Below, piece after piece: positions 38,080-47,876 of a stretch of 64,000 bases of DNA. A model generated the notes under the pieces. That model worked only from the letters and a program-made list of their open reading frames with translations, did not search any database and was not told the origin of the DNA. Each line of letters opens with the position of its first letter. Positions within the stretch are counted from its first letter, which is position 1. Origin of the DNA: Tritrichomonas musculus (taxonomy: Eukaryota; Parabasalia; Tritrichomonadida; Tritrichomonadidae); assembly GCA_039105265.1 (NCBI GenBank), contig JAPFFF010000010.1, positions 1,364,001 to 1,428,000 of the forward strand, written 5' to 3'. Both the position numbers and the translations under genes were made by a program.

Positions 38080-39600
38080 ATGACAAGTGAGATAGGTATA
38101 CAGACAAGACCTAAAAACAAGATACAATTATTACAAGGTAGTTTTAAATTTACACCTAAGCTAGCTGATAGGGACCTTGCACGATTTACTCTTGGTTTGG
38201 GTCAAACTATATGGAAGTTCTCTAATAATGAGGCAACTCTGCAAAAACTCTATGAAACATATTTAAATACTCGAATAGCTTTTAGTGAACTACTTGAATT
38301 TGCTAATAGGGTCAAGAGAGAGAAACCAAAAGCAAAATTTAGAGGATGTATCTTTGCAATTAAACTAAATGAAGATGATAAAGATGAAAAAGGGCATTAC
38401 ATAAAAGTATTAAAGCCTTATCAGTATACTCTTAAAGAGTCTGAAAATGGATATACAAATGAATTCACCTTACATTTTGATATTATCAATATAAAGATAA
38501 CCCGAACAAAGACTGAAGAGGAGAAAGAGGCTGCAAAGGAATTGAGAAAGCAGATGAAAGAGAGAACATTAAAAAGTGATAAGAAGAAAGAATACAAGAC
38601 TGCTGGTGTACAAACAGAAAGCATACCAGAGCTGACACCTTTAACTCGACCATTAAGACGACTCGATACATGGCACACATGGAGGAATCGTAAAAAGGCA
38701 ACAAAGGATGATTTGTCTGACTTGTCTGACGATGAAACACCACCGCCACCACCGCCTTCACCATCACCATCACCACCGCCTCCACAAGCACCATCACCAC
38801 CGCTTCCACAAACACCATCACCACCACAATCAAGACATACATCAACACATACCTCTCGAGGTACAAGCCCTCCACCTAAAAGCAATACACCTCCTAAAAG
38901 CAATACACCAGAAAAACAACCACCAAAGAAAGATAAAAAGATGAAGTCTCATGATTGGAAGTGTTTGATAAATGATGAAGAAATAGAGAATGATGTTATT
39001 GATGACTACCTAGATCTATTATATCAACAAGGCAAGAGAATGAAAAAGCTACCTGGTATGAGAAAGGCTGAGTTTGATAAAAGAAAAATAACAATTCTCC
39101 CTGTTTCATTTTATTATGAGATGGATAAAGATTTAGAATTAATTGAGCTTAAGAATGAGGTCGAATATAATACCCAAAAATTAAGCGACCTCTTAGAAGT
39201 ACCTGAATTACATAATAAGAAATTTGATTATTTCGATAAGATATTTATACCTATTTGGTTAGAAGATGAGCATTGGGTAATGTGTGTTGTGCGATATCCT
39301 TTGAGAGCTATCGAATGTTATGACTCAGAAAATAAATCTATGGCAGAACAAGTTTCACAAATTAATAAGTTTTTGGAGTTTCAAGGATTAGAGAAATGCA
39401 ATACTTATTATATCGATGTACCTCACCAAACCAAAGGTAAGGATTGTGGTGTATTTATTATGGAATCAGTAAGAGTTTGCTTACATGAGGGTGAAGGTAA
39501 GTTTAAACAAGGCGACATGCCTAATATAAGAAAGAGGATACTTCGAGAACTTCAAAACAAGAAATTAGAAACAGGTTTTGCATATAGATTAGGAAGCTAA
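38080..39600 (+). CDS. Ulp1/adenain-like cysteine protease of Maverick B
   Basis: A 506-residue protein. The N-terminal 200 residues are conserved with fragment C. A Pro/Ser-rich linker (about 223-285, PPPPPPSPSP) then leads to a C48/C5-type protease domain. Catalytic residues are visible in the family order: His398 (EDEHWVM), Asp415 (CYDSEN), Gln450 (PHQTKGK) and Cys456 (KDCGVF). In Polintons this enzyme is thought to mature capsid proteins, as adenovirus protease does; it may also act on ubiquitin-like conjugates. The gene is intact. It starts in TTTAAATG, 42 bp after the coiled-coil gene. Confidence 0.92.
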   Translation: MTSEIGIQTRPKNKIQLLQGSFKFTPKLADRDLARFTLGLGQTIWKFSNNEATLQKLYETYLNTRIAFSELLEFANRVKREKPKAKFRGCIFAIKLNEDDKDEKGHYIKVLKPYQYTLKESENGYTNEFTLHFDIINIKITRTKTEEEKEAAKELRKQMKERTLKSDKKKEYKTAGVQTESIPELTPLTRPLRRLDTWHTWRNRKKATKDDLSDLSDDETPPPPPPSPSPSPPPPQAPSPPLPQTPSPPQSRHTSTHTSRGTSPPPKSNTPPKSNTPEKQPPKKDKKMKSHDWKCLINDEEIENDVIDDYLDLLYQQGKRMKKLPGMRKAEFDKRKITILPVSFYYEMDKDLELIELKNEVEYNTQKLSDLLEVPELHNKKFDYFDKIFIPIWLEDEHWVMCVVRYPLRAIECYDSENKSMAEQVSQINKFLEFQGLEKCNTYYIDVPHQTKGKDCGVFIMESVRVCLHEGEGKFKQGDMPNIRKRILRELQNKKLETGFAYRLGS

Positions 39601-39618
39601 AATTTTTATTAACCAGAA

Positions 39619-40620
39619 ATGGAATTACCACCGCGTGTTAATACACTTTATCCAAATAGAGAGAATATAGTGAATGATGGCAATACACCTCTACCAATCG
39701 AAACAGCCTTTTTTCTCGAAGATGCGCAGAAGGATAAAGCTAAGTTTAATAGGTACTGGTTTAATTATCCAGCAGAATGGTCAACTGCAAACAAAGGAGA
39801 ATCTATAATTGGTGTTCGTTCAGCACAAATGATTAAACGAAGACGAAGAATAGAGTTTGATGTGTATATATTCAAGGTACTCAAAAGCTATTTTCAAATA
39901 CATGGAGGTAAATTAGAAGACCCAATTTTAACTGATGAACTGTATAATAAATTTTACCAGGACGATATCAAAGAAGAATATGCGAAAGAGCCTAGATGGA
40001 AATGGATTGCAAATTTTACTGTTATAGATTGGATAAGTGAGGAAGGAGACTTAAGAGGGTTCTTTGATGCAGTCAATACAGCAATGAAATCTTGGATAGC
40101 AATACATGGAGAATATGCTAAAGTATTTTCACAAAATGATTCATTCGTGGTATATAGAGACATACAAACAGATGGATATTATGATAAAGATGGTTTTCAC
40201 GAAATCGTTTTTACTAGAAATAATGATTTAGATGATGATTCACAGCAATACATCAATTTTTTCCAAATAACTAATTGGAATGACGATTTTGCAGATGTAT
40301 TTAATATAGGAACTGGGTCTTTTCAAAATAATCCAAAGAAGTACAAAACATGGAGTAAGAAGTTGGTATTTGATAATGTATGGGACCGACATCCATGCAA
40401 AATATATTCTTCAATTGGTGAACAATCATTACACAATTACATTGGAGATAGTGATATTAAGTATAGTCCTATTAAGTATTTTAAGTTAAACTCTATGGAC
40501 CAGAGGTTTTGGATAGATTTTTACAGCGATACACACTACCATCGACCAATTTTACTACCACCTAAAGATTCATTTGTTATTGAAATGCAGTTTCTACCTT
40601 ATGATAAGATGTTTATTTAA
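39619..40620 (+). CDS. Candidate minor capsid (penton-like) protein of Maverick B
   Basis: A 333-residue protein, the intact counterpart of the mariner-split gene in A. The N-terminal 250 residues are helical-mixed with a basic KRRRRIEFD segment. The C-terminal about 90 residues are beta-rich, with SPIKYFKLNSMDQRFWIDFY and ILLPPKDSFVIEMQFL, a strand pattern seen in Polinton penton/minor capsid proteins. It sits between protease and integrase. The fold assignment is by eye and needs a structure prediction. Confidence 0.6.
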   Translation: MELPPRVNTLYPNRENIVNDGNTPLPIETAFFLEDAQKDKAKFNRYWFNYPAEWSTANKGESIIGVRSAQMIKRRRRIEFDVYIFKVLKSYFQIHGGKLEDPILTDELYNKFYQDDIKEEYAKEPRWKWIANFTVIDWISEEGDLRGFFDAVNTAMKSWIAIHGEYAKVFSQNDSFVVYRDIQTDGYYDKDGFHEIVFTRNNDLDDDSQQYINFFQITNWNDDFADVFNIGTGSFQNNPKKYKTWSKKLVFDNVWDRHPCKIYSSIGEQSLHNYIGDSDIKYSPIKYFKLNSMDQRFWIDFYSDTHYHRPILLPPKDSFVIEMQFLPYDKMFI

Positions 40621-40631
40621 CATATACCTAA

Positions 40632-41762
40632 ATGACGGACTTAGAGCAAGACAACAAGAAAGCATTGAAACAACTATATGATAAAGCCCAATGGAAGACA
40701 GAGAAGAAATTTATAGAGGTAGCTAAGAGAAATCACTTTGATGAAGATGAGGCAAAGGAACATTTTAATGAAAGGGTTATACATGATAAGAAAGCACCTA
40801 AAGCACAATTTATACCTATTGTATCAAAACACCCTTATGGCTACCAAATGGATACATTTATTAACGAAAAGGCAGCAGGTGGTTTGAACTATCTTATGTT
40901 CATTAATATCAACACCAGAAAGGCATACGCTTATCCAATGAATGGTAAAGGAGCAAGAGAAGTACTTAAGGCACTACAACAATTTGTTAAGGATGCTCAA
41001 CAAGTTTATTCGATAACCAGTGATGAAGATGCAGCATACTTATCATCTGCAGTACTAGACTATATGAGAGAAAAGAACATTATATATAGAACAACCACTG
41101 AGAATAATCATAATGTATTAGGCATTATTAATCGATTTATGAGAACCATTAGAGATGCTATTGGTGAAAATAGGTTTATTGAACCAAAGGAAATGCATGA
41201 TTTAGTAAACATATATAACAACTCTCCTCATAGGTCTTTAGATAACAAAGCACCTAATGATTTTACATTAGAGGATGAAATAAAGTACATACAAAAGAAT
41301 TCACGCATTAACACATATCATTTTCAACCAGGAGAGAAAGTCAGGATAGTGCTCGAAAAAGAACCATTTGGAAAGAGAAGAAACAATGTTACAAAAGAAG
41401 CATATACAGTTGATTCTAAGAAAGGCAACCAATTTTTGGTCAGGTCAAAGGATGGTTCTACTAGCTCATACCCAGGATATAGATTAATAAGAACTAGAGA
41501 CCAAAGAGTAAAATTAGCAGATACTCTTAATGGAGGCAAAGAAGGTATTATTGAACGAATAGATAACTATAATGATGATACAGGAAAGAATAAAGTTAAA
41601 TATGAGGGTGTTGTTGGAAGAAAGGCATTTGCTCAAGAACCTATTCGAAACCTCAGGAGAGGTAATCCATTAGTATTAGGACCTGCAGAAAGAGAATATT
41701 GGTTATCATATACAAAGAAAGCAGGTAAAGAGATTCCTGATAGAATCAAGAAATACATTTAA
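40632..41762 (+). CDS. Maverick B retroviral-like integrase
   Basis: A 376-residue protein. RNase H-like core with Asp74 (YQMDTFINE) and Asp131 (TSDEDAAYL). The expected third acidic residue is Asn167 in LGIINRFMRT, as in Maverick A. C-terminal SH3-like/chromo-like domain from about residue 232 (FQPGEKVRIVLEKEPFG) and a second small beta domain (EGIIERIDNYND). It inserts element DNA and generates the 5-bp duplication seen at the ends. Intact, 11 bp from genes on both sides. Confidence 0.92.
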   Translation: MTDLEQDNKKALKQLYDKAQWKTEKKFIEVAKRNHFDEDEAKEHFNERVIHDKKAPKAQFIPIVSKHPYGYQMDTFINEKAAGGLNYLMFININTRKAYAYPMNGKGAREVLKALQQFVKDAQQVYSITSDEDAAYLSSAVLDYMREKNIIYRTTTENNHNVLGIINRFMRTIRDAIGENRFIEPKEMHDLVNIYNNSPHRSLDNKAPNDFTLEDEIKYIQKNSRINTYHFQPGEKVRIVLEKEPFGKRRNNVTKEAYTVDSKKGNQFLVRSKDGSTSSYPGYRLIRTRDQRVKLADTLNGGKEGIIERIDNYNDDTGKNKVKYEGVVGRKAFAQEPIRNLRRGNPLVLGPAEREYWLSYTKKAGKEIPDRIKKYI

Positions 41763-41773
41763 AAACGAAATAA

Positions 41774-42640
41774 ATGGATGAACCACCAAAAGCAGCTCTT
41801 ATTAATAAAGTAGAAGCATTAATAAATGAGACTCTTCATAAAAACATGAAAGAAATAGACGGTGCTTTAATTAAACCCTTATCACCAGACTACCCATTTA
41901 GTACCAATGGTATCTATTTTTTAATTGGAAAGCCAGGTGCTGGTAAAAGTTTTTGGATTTGGAGACATATAATGATTACAGAAAGGCTATTTAAACACCC
42001 CTATTATCAAAAGATTATATTTTGCTCTACATCAGGTAAGATGGATAAAACAGCAGAAACCCTCAATAAAAAGATACAAACAAAAATAGACTATGTTAGT
42101 GAAAAAGGATTAATGAGCTATCTTAGGAGACACCTAAAAAGAATGATAAAGTATTATGCGATAGTTAAACATGTACTAACTAAAATGAAAGATACTAATG
42201 ATGAAATGAGGAGGCTCATTGAGAAACATCATTTGAATGACCTAGATGATAAGATAGTATATATTGCAAATAAGCTTGTTAAATATCAAACATCCTCTTA
42301 TCCATATAATACATTAATTATACTTGATGATTGTGCAGGTAGTGATTTATTAAAGAACGGTAATAGTGATTTTATTAAGCTATTAACTAAAACAAGGCAT
42401 TATAATATAACATGTATCATGGCATTTCAAACTATTCGATTCGTACATATAAATGCAAAGAGAATGGCAACAGATATCATATGTTATACAGGATATAGTG
42501 AGGAAGACTTTACTAGCTTATTACAGCAAACCAACAACTCATTAAATACCAAACAGACAGTAGCCGAATACTTACAACATAAGGAACCTCATGAGAAGTT
42601 TGTAATGAACCTTTCAGCTAATAAGTACTATTTCGAATAA
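41774..42640 (+). CDS. Maverick B genome-packaging ATPase (A32/FtsK-like)
   Basis: A 288-residue P-loop protein with Walker A GKPGAGKS at residues 52-59 and Walker B LIILDDCAGS near residue 184. It is strongly similar throughout to the Maverick A ATPase. Expected to translocate DNA into preformed capsids. Intact reading frame. Confidence 0.92.
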   Translation: MDEPPKAALINKVEALINETLHKNMKEIDGALIKPLSPDYPFSTNGIYFLIGKPGAGKSFWIWRHIMITERLFKHPYYQKIIFCSTSGKMDKTAETLNKKIQTKIDYVSEKGLMSYLRRHLKRMIKYYAIVKHVLTKMKDTNDEMRRLIEKHHLNDLDDKIVYIANKLVKYQTSSYPYNTLIILDDCAGSDLLKNGNSDFIKLLTKTRHYNITCIMAFQTIRFVHINAKRMATDIICYTGYSEEDFTSLLQQTNNSLNTKQTVAEYLQHKEPHEKFVMNLSANKYYFE

Positions 42641-42657
42641 TTTTTTATTTTTTAAAA

Positions 42658-43071
42658 ATGGTACCTGACCCAAATTATAGCATTTTGAGAGAAATGATAA
42701 AAGGAGGAATAGGCTTAGGTGGTAAAGTCTTAATGGGAGCCGCGGATAATTTTACAGGTGGTCTTGCAAGTAAATTATTAGAGACTACAGCAGGAGGTCT
42801 AACTAAACATTCAGGTCTTATTGGCAAAGTTGCAAAAGGTCTTGGTGAAAGCTTCTTGAGTGATAATGCAAGAAGTAAAATAGCAAATATAGCTGAATCT
42901 GCATTAAAATATGTACCTGAAGGAAATGTGAAAACAGCCTTATCATCAATTAATAAATCCGCTAAAGGTGAAACAGTAGTAGAACCTAAAGCAAGTCAAG
43001 CAGATACATCGAAACCTATAGCAGACACTGGAGGAGGAAGTACAAACCACCATGCAAGAACCTACATCTAA
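42658..43071 (+). CDS. Gly/Ala-rich putative virion protein of Maverick B
   Basis: A 137-residue protein with Gly- and Ala-rich amphipathic helices (GGIGLGGKVLMGAADNF, GLIGKVAKGLGESF) and a polar tail. It takes the same place after the ATPase as the 134-residue protein of A, though sequence similarity is low. Composition would suit a membrane-interacting internal virion protein; this is inference. Confidence 0.6.
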   Translation: MVPDPNYSILREMIKGGIGLGGKVLMGAADNFTGGLASKLLETTAGGLTKHSGLIGKVAKGLGESFLSDNARSKIANIAESALKYVPEGNVKTALSSINKSAKGETVVEPKASQADTSKPIADTGGGSTNHHARTYI

Positions 43072-43118
43072 CAAAAACTCAATAAAACTCACATTACTAA
43101 CTTTTTTATTTATTTTAA

Positions 43119-43652
43119 ATGTCAAAACATCTTACAAGTTCTAAGAGACTTGCAGTAATACACAGATGGTTAAATGGTATGGATGACCCCGATTGGGAAG
43201 TTTTACCCACAAAGAAGAAAGACAAGTATATTGTAAAACAGCGAACAACTCCAATAAATCGAGATTATCAAGAAAACTCAGAAAATGAAGAACTCGAAGA
43301 AACTCAAGAAAACTCTGACAATGAAGAACTTGAAGAAATGCCAAGAAAGCCATTAAGTTCGAAAGCAGCCCGAAAACCTCAAAAACCTCCACAAAGTCAA
43401 CAAGTATATGACCCAACAGTGAATGAGGAAATACTAAAACAGCTAAAGTCATTAGGAGAAGAAATAAAGACAAATCGAGAAAAGAAAGAACAGAGACGTA
43501 TGATTAAGGAGGTTGTTGATAAAAGAATGAGTAAACCAAGACAACAATATGTTCTTGATGAACAGCAATACATACCTCAAGATGAACCTCCACAGCAATA
43601 TATACCTATGAGACCTATTGGTAGGAGAAATCGCATATTTGATATGATGTAA
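43119..43652 (+). CDS. Conserved Maverick B protein upstream of capsid gene
   Basis: A 177-residue protein. Shared with A (21013): IHRWLNGMDDPDWEVLPTKK near residue 14 and EEILKQLKSLGEEI near residue 105. Between them is an imperfect ENSENEELEE duplication. The C terminus is Gln/Pro-rich. Charged and probably partly disordered. Assembly or scaffold role possible by position. Confidence 0.65.
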   Translation: MSKHLTSSKRLAVIHRWLNGMDDPDWEVLPTKKKDKYIVKQRTTPINRDYQENSENEELEETQENSDNEELEEMPRKPLSSKAARKPQKPPQSQQVYDPTVNEEILKQLKSLGEEIKTNREKKEQRRMIKEVVDKRMSKPRQQYVLDEQQYIPQDEPPQQYIPMRPIGRRNRIFDMM

Positions 43653-43669
43653 ATTTTTTTTCATCTAAA

Positions 43670-45359
43670 ATGCTGAATAAGGAATCCTATATGAGAACCT
43701 CTGCTGAGGTTTGTACCCAGATTGCATCCTATTTTGATGTTGTTGATAATTGCATAGCACTTAGTGATACTAATAAGGCATATGCTCTAAATCCTCAAAC
43801 ATCCTATTCACCATCACCACCTATTAAGAGTGGTTCCTATACAACATGTATTATATCACCAAATACACATAATACTGCAGACATATATAATGGTTTTATT
43901 CGAGCAGACATGAAAGTGACATTAAAGATTGATAAACCAATAGCTAGTGATTTAGAAAATGTTGATGGATATAATTTTGGTAAGGTATGGTTTGGTTTCA
44001 AAGATGCTCGAGATGCAGTTGAAAAGTATGAAATTGTTGCTAATGGTATGACTCTTTATACACAAAACTTTGGGTGCGAAGAATCCTTTTTAAACAGCAT
44101 GTTGCGCAAATGAAGTAACTAAAAGAGCTGATATATATAGTAAAGCCAGACATAAAGATATTTGGAATGATAATCACGGAAGGAGATGTGGTTTTGTTGC
44201 AAACCTTAACAAGAGTGTGACTACTATCAATGAAACAATAAGATTAAAGATTGATTTACGAAGATTCCTGCCTTTATCTAATATCAAGTACTTACCAGCC
44301 TTTACAGGTAAAATCGAATTACGTCTATACTTTTCAACAGCTGGTATGGTGTATTGTCCTGTAGGTATGGAAAAGAGGTTACTTAGACATCCTTTTGATG
44401 GAGTAGATTTTAGTGTTGATGAAATTACAAATGAATTTAGACCTATTGGAGAGCCAATATGGATGTGGACCAGTACTGATAAGATAGCTAAAAGTGATAT
44501 TAATCACCCTAACCATCTTCCACCTGTTGGAGATACAAATGGTGGTTTTGTGTATAAACCGAAGAAAGATGATGCCTCAACGAAAGTAAGAGTAGACAGA
44601 AAAGTATATAGTGATTGGAGAACCTTGAGTGTTGTTGATTATTCCATTGAAGAATGTGCAAGTATTATCCCATGCTTTGGTATTCATGAATCAGTATATA
44701 CAGCACTTGTTCAAAGATATGCAAACCCACAACACCCACTCACATTCCCAACACAGATTATGTCATTTTACACTTGCACAAGACCTCTTAATGCAGAGCA
44801 AGACAAAGCTACTATCACTATCACACCTAATTTTGTTGATAGTATGTTTTGCTTATTCCCACTTAAGCATACTCATAAGACATACTTCAAGAATCCTATG
44901 TTTGAATCCTTCCACATGAATTGTGGTAATTATAACAATATCCCTGCTAAAGCATTTGGTACTAATGGTAAATATCCCGAGTTTCTCGAATACTGCCAGA
45001 ATGCAATGAACATGAATGGAGAGCAAAATGGATTTAACAAAGAGGTTATTGCAAGTTTAGCTAATGAGTACCAATATAATGAAAATACAACTGGTTATTA
45101 TCCAAATGATAGGTCCTCATTCTTCATAGGTCTTCCAACAGAAACAGACGGCACATACCAACAAGGTCTATCAAGTCTTGCACCTATTAACTTTGAACTT
45201 ATATGTAGTCAAAAGGCAGATAATCCATTTAGAAAGGAAGTAGATACACCTCCATTATTATGCTTATTAACAGATATATCAATTAGTATCTTGATTAGAC
45301 CAAATGGTATGCCACCATCAGTACGTATAGGAGCCTATGATTTAACAACCCCTGAGTAA
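43670..45359 (+). pseudogene. Major capsid protein of Maverick B with 1-nt frameshift
   Basis: The first 142 codons from ATG 43670 match the A capsid protein. Then a single extra A in TTAAACAGCA (about 44094; A has TTAACAGCA) shifts the frame to a stop at 44111-44113. The rest continues openly in the +1 phase to TAA at 45357-45359, with conserved blocks such as KIDLRRFLPLSNIKYLPAF and FFIGLPTETD. Total length of about 560 codons fits a double jelly-roll major capsid protein. The A-run makes either a genuine mutation or a sequencing slip plausible. Confidence 0.78.
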
Positions 45360-45386
45360 AAAGATGCATATTTTATTTTATAGAAA

Positions 45387-45821
45387 ATGTCGAATGATTA
45401 CAGAAGCCCACAAGCTGAGATTGTTGGAAGAGAAGGTATGATGTTTAATGAAGCTACCATGAAAAATAAAGACATAGAGTACCAACATTTTGGTGTATTC
45501 AGCAATACAAATACTTATTCGGTCACATTCAACCCATTTATTAATCGGCCTACTACCCAGATTATTGAACATGATGACCCAGTAAGATTCCCAGATACTC
45601 GCGAACATATAACAAAACCTGTTAATGAACCTCCAGTTAGTATTACAGATGGTGGTTTTTATAGACATATAGGACAACAAGATAAACCAGTACCTCTTCT
45701 ACCAAAATATCTTAATAAGCCTGAGAAACCACCAATGCAAGGCAGAGCAAGAGAATATTATAAACAAGATATTCGATATGGGCCTACTCAACATATCTTT
45801 ACCCAAAATAATGTTTATTAA
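45387..45821 (+). CDS. Maverick B protein, 144 aa, related to 67 aa protein of A
   Basis: A 144-residue protein rich in Pro, Tyr and Arg. The N terminus (DYRSPQAEIVGREGMMFNEAT) matches the 67-residue protein at 20775, but it lacks that protein's basic tail and has a long polar extension. Located 27 bp after the capsid gene. Possibly disordered; role unknown. Confidence 0.6.
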   Translation: MSNDYRSPQAEIVGREGMMFNEATMKNKDIEYQHFGVFSNTNTYSVTFNPFINRPTTQIIEHDDPVRFPDTREHITKPVNEPPVSITDGGFYRHIGQQDKPVPLLPKYLNKPEKPPMQGRAREYYKQDIRYGPTQHIFTQNNVY

Positions 45822-45852
45822 TTTTTATGTATATCTTTTTCCAGCAATATAA

Positions 45853-46269
45853 ATGAATACTCCAGGAGTATATGACTATATCAATAACCTTAAAGCAAAA
45901 TTACCTAAAACATTTGATGTGTGTAATTTCTCAATACTATGTGACAAATTCCCTATACCATCTGGTAAATATGGATATAATGCAAGAGTGTTATATGTAT
46001 CACTAAAGGCAGATGAGAAATATAAGAGGTTCTATCCACCTGATTTAGATAAACTAGGTTTAACATACATATATGTCAAGACTAATAAAAGAAGGAATAT
46101 AAATGAGGATATGCCTGAGTTTTATGTTAATGGTAATACAACTTCAAAAGAATATGAAGGATATCATTATTATGAATATTCTATACGATTAGCACCACGT
46201 GAACACATGAAATATAATATTAAAGAGCCTACTATATTTGTTGGAGAACAGCTAGACTTAGTTCTTTAA
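45853..46269 (+). CDS. Maverick B protein, 138 aa, unknown
   Basis: A 138-residue protein with mixed alpha/beta character (FDVCNFSILCDKFPIPSGKYG; YEYSIRLAPREHMKYNIKEP). No homologue is seen in Maverick A and no motif identified. Typical packing, with 31 bp before and 21 bp after. Confidence 0.55.
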   Translation: MNTPGVYDYINNLKAKLPKTFDVCNFSILCDKFPIPSGKYGYNARVLYVSLKADEKYKRFYPPDLDKLGLTYIYVKTNKRRNINEDMPEFYVNGNTTSKEYEGYHYYEYSIRLAPREHMKYNIKEPTIFVGEQLDLVL

Positions 46270-46290
46270 ATCAATTTTTTCCCAACCTAA

Positions 46291-46815
46291 ATGATTAAGA
46301 AAAGGGGTACAACTAATGGTGTACAAGCAAATGTATCTTTAGAACCATCAGCAGCTGCATCATCTACATCTAACATCAACAACAACATTATTATTAATAA
46401 GAGAGATGACGGCAAGGAAGACATTGTTATTACAAGAGATATTGGAGTACAAACAGAACCAGTTGAAGTTGAACCAGATGTACGTAATGTTATACTTGAA
46501 TCATATGCACAAATACTACTTAATCAAGACAAAGCACTACTAGCTAATATTATCTCAAAGAAATGCATCATAGTACCTATTGAATCTCTTAACAACATCA
46601 TCAAAGCAATACTACATGTTAATGAGGTTGAAGTACAACTTAATGAAGATGTTGGATGTTGTGCAGCTAAGAGTAACCCAATAAGAAAGATAGATGCTAT
46701 TAAGATTATTAGAGATAATGGAGAGGTAGTTATTGATTTGAAACAAGTATATAATAAAGAATACAATGAGCTGGTTAATAATTATCATGTATGCTTAAAA
46801 TATTGCATAGTATAA
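46291..46815 (+). CDS. Conserved Maverick B protein (174-183 aa family)
   Basis: A 174-residue protein, homologous along its length to 23545-24066: MIKKRG.TNGVQANVSLEP, INKRDDGKEDIVITRD, ILLNQDKALLANIIS, GCCAAK, and KQVYNKEYNEL at the C terminus. A central Asn-rich stretch is likely a linker. It marks the end of the collinear block shared by A and B. Function unknown. Confidence 0.65.
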   Translation: MIKKRGTTNGVQANVSLEPSAAASSTSNINNNIIINKRDDGKEDIVITRDIGVQTEPVEVEPDVRNVILESYAQILLNQDKALLANIISKKCIIVPIESLNNIIKAILHVNEVEVQLNEDVGCCAAKSNPIRKIDAIKIIRDNGEVVIDLKQVYNKEYNELVNNYHVCLKYCIV

Positions 46816-46867
46816 AAAAGACATATATAAAAAAGACATATAAAATTAGAAGTAATTATTTTTACTC

Positions 46868-47236
46868 TTATGGTGAAGATACTCCTTGAGAATCATCTTG
46901 TGTCTCTTGTGTCTCTTGTGAGTCAGACACTACTGGTATCTCAAAAGAAAGAGGTCTTCTATGAACTGGAGGTGGTGATTGAGCAGTAGTTGGTTTCACA
47001 CATACCTCGCAGGTAGTAAGATTCATTTCGCAGAGAGCATTAGCAACCTTGTCGAAGTTGTTTTGTATCAATGTGTCATAGGAAGTATTTACAGCAATTG
47101 GTGTAGAGTTATCTATTTTTTGGTTGAACAGAAATGATAACTCTTTAACAGCATTAGTGATTTCAGTTTTTGCATTTTTAATAACAATTTTTTGCTGTTT
47201 TTGATAATTTTTAAAGTCTTTTGGAGAACAAGACAT
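46868..47236 (-). CDS. Maverick B protein, 122 aa, unknown
   Basis: A 122-residue protein. Basic helical N terminus (SPKDFKNYQKQQKIVIKNAK), two Cys in TTCEVCVKP, and a Ser/Thr/Gln-rich tail (SQETQETQDDSQ). It diverges from the bZIP-like gene, with 76 bp between the start codons. Perhaps a regulator pair; not demonstrated. Confidence 0.5.
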   Translation of the reverse strand: MSCSPKDFKNYQKQQKIVIKNAKTEITNAVKELSFLFNQKIDNSTPIAVNTSYDTLIQNNFDKVANALCEMNLTTCEVCVKPTTAQSPPPVHRRPLSFEIPVVSDSQETQETQDDSQGVSSP

Positions 47237-47312
47237 TTAAAAAAATGATGTGATTTTTTTTGCGAAAATTCAATTTTCAAAAATAATTCAATTTTTTTTC
47301 TCGAATGAAATC

Positions 47313-47603
47313 ATGAGCCAAAATTTGGATTTGGGTGAATTCAAAGAAACAGCTATTATCAAGAAACTCAAGAAGTCTAAAAGCAAGGATAACCTCAAGG
47401 ATATTGATCATGCTGCAACAACAGAAACAAAAGAAAAAAGAGGTAGGAAGCAAAAGTATGCAACAATTGAAGAAAGAAATGAAGCACGTAAGCAACAACA
47501 AAAGGCATATCGAGAAAGAAAGAAAAAAGAAGTACAAAGTATGAAAGAAAAAATTAAAGTATATGAAAGCAATGAGGCATCTCTAAAAGAAGGTTCTCAC
47601 TAA
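47313..47603 (+). CDS. bZIP-like DNA-binding protein of Maverick B
   Basis: A 96-residue protein from ATG 47313 (MSQNLDLGEFKET). Basic region KRGRKQKYATIEERNEARKQ, then QKAYRERKKKEVQSMKEKIK as a short zipper-like helix. Homologue of 31916-32206. The last codons (EASLKEGSH) merge with the first unit of a 15-bp tandem repeat that continues past the stop codon. Probably regulates element genes; the neighbouring repeats are candidate targets. Confidence 0.65.
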   Translation: MSQNLDLGEFKETAIIKKLKKSKSKDNLKDIDHAATTETKEKRGRKQKYATIEERNEARKQQQKAYRERKKKEVQSMKEKIKVYESNEASLKEGSH

Positions 47604-47798
47604 GAAGGTTCTCATAAAGGAGCATCTCACTAGGAGGCATCTCACTAAGATGCTACTCACTAAGATGCTACTCACTAAGATGCTACTCATTAAGATGCTA
47701 CTCATTACGATGCTACTCACTAAGATGCTACTCACTAAGATGCTACTCACTAAGATGCTACTCATTAAGATGCTACTCACTAAGATGCTACTCACTAA
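47589..47798. repeat. 15-bp tandem repeat array, 14 units
   Basis: Fourteen units with unbroken 15-bp spacing; consensus GATGCTACTCACTAA. The first unit encodes the last four residues and stop of the bZIP-like gene. Twelve of the 14 units end in TAA or TAG in that same phase, and the other two end AAA and TAC. The early units (GAAGGTTCTCACTAA, GGAGCATCTCACTAG) diverge from the later uniform ones. The array is followed by GACATATAAAAA repeats also found at 46818-46850. Confidence 0.9.
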
Positions 47799-47876
47799 AA
47801 GACATATAAAAAGGACATATAAAAAATTTTTTTACTCATTCTTGTTTCTTTGTGTATATTGTTGTAAGTTTTTTAT

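Noticed and set aside
38421-38903. Gly/Val-rich minus-strand frames opposite the protease linker
   Set aside because: Complement of the Pro/Ser codon run of the protease linker; low complexity artefact.
44085-44100. Programmed -1 frameshift at TTTAAAC in capsid B
   Set aside because: The downstream coding continues in the +1 phase, and the other Maverick encodes the same region without any shift.
47589-47798. CRISPR array
   Set aside because: Units are contiguous 15-bp repeats without spacers, in a eukaryotic element.
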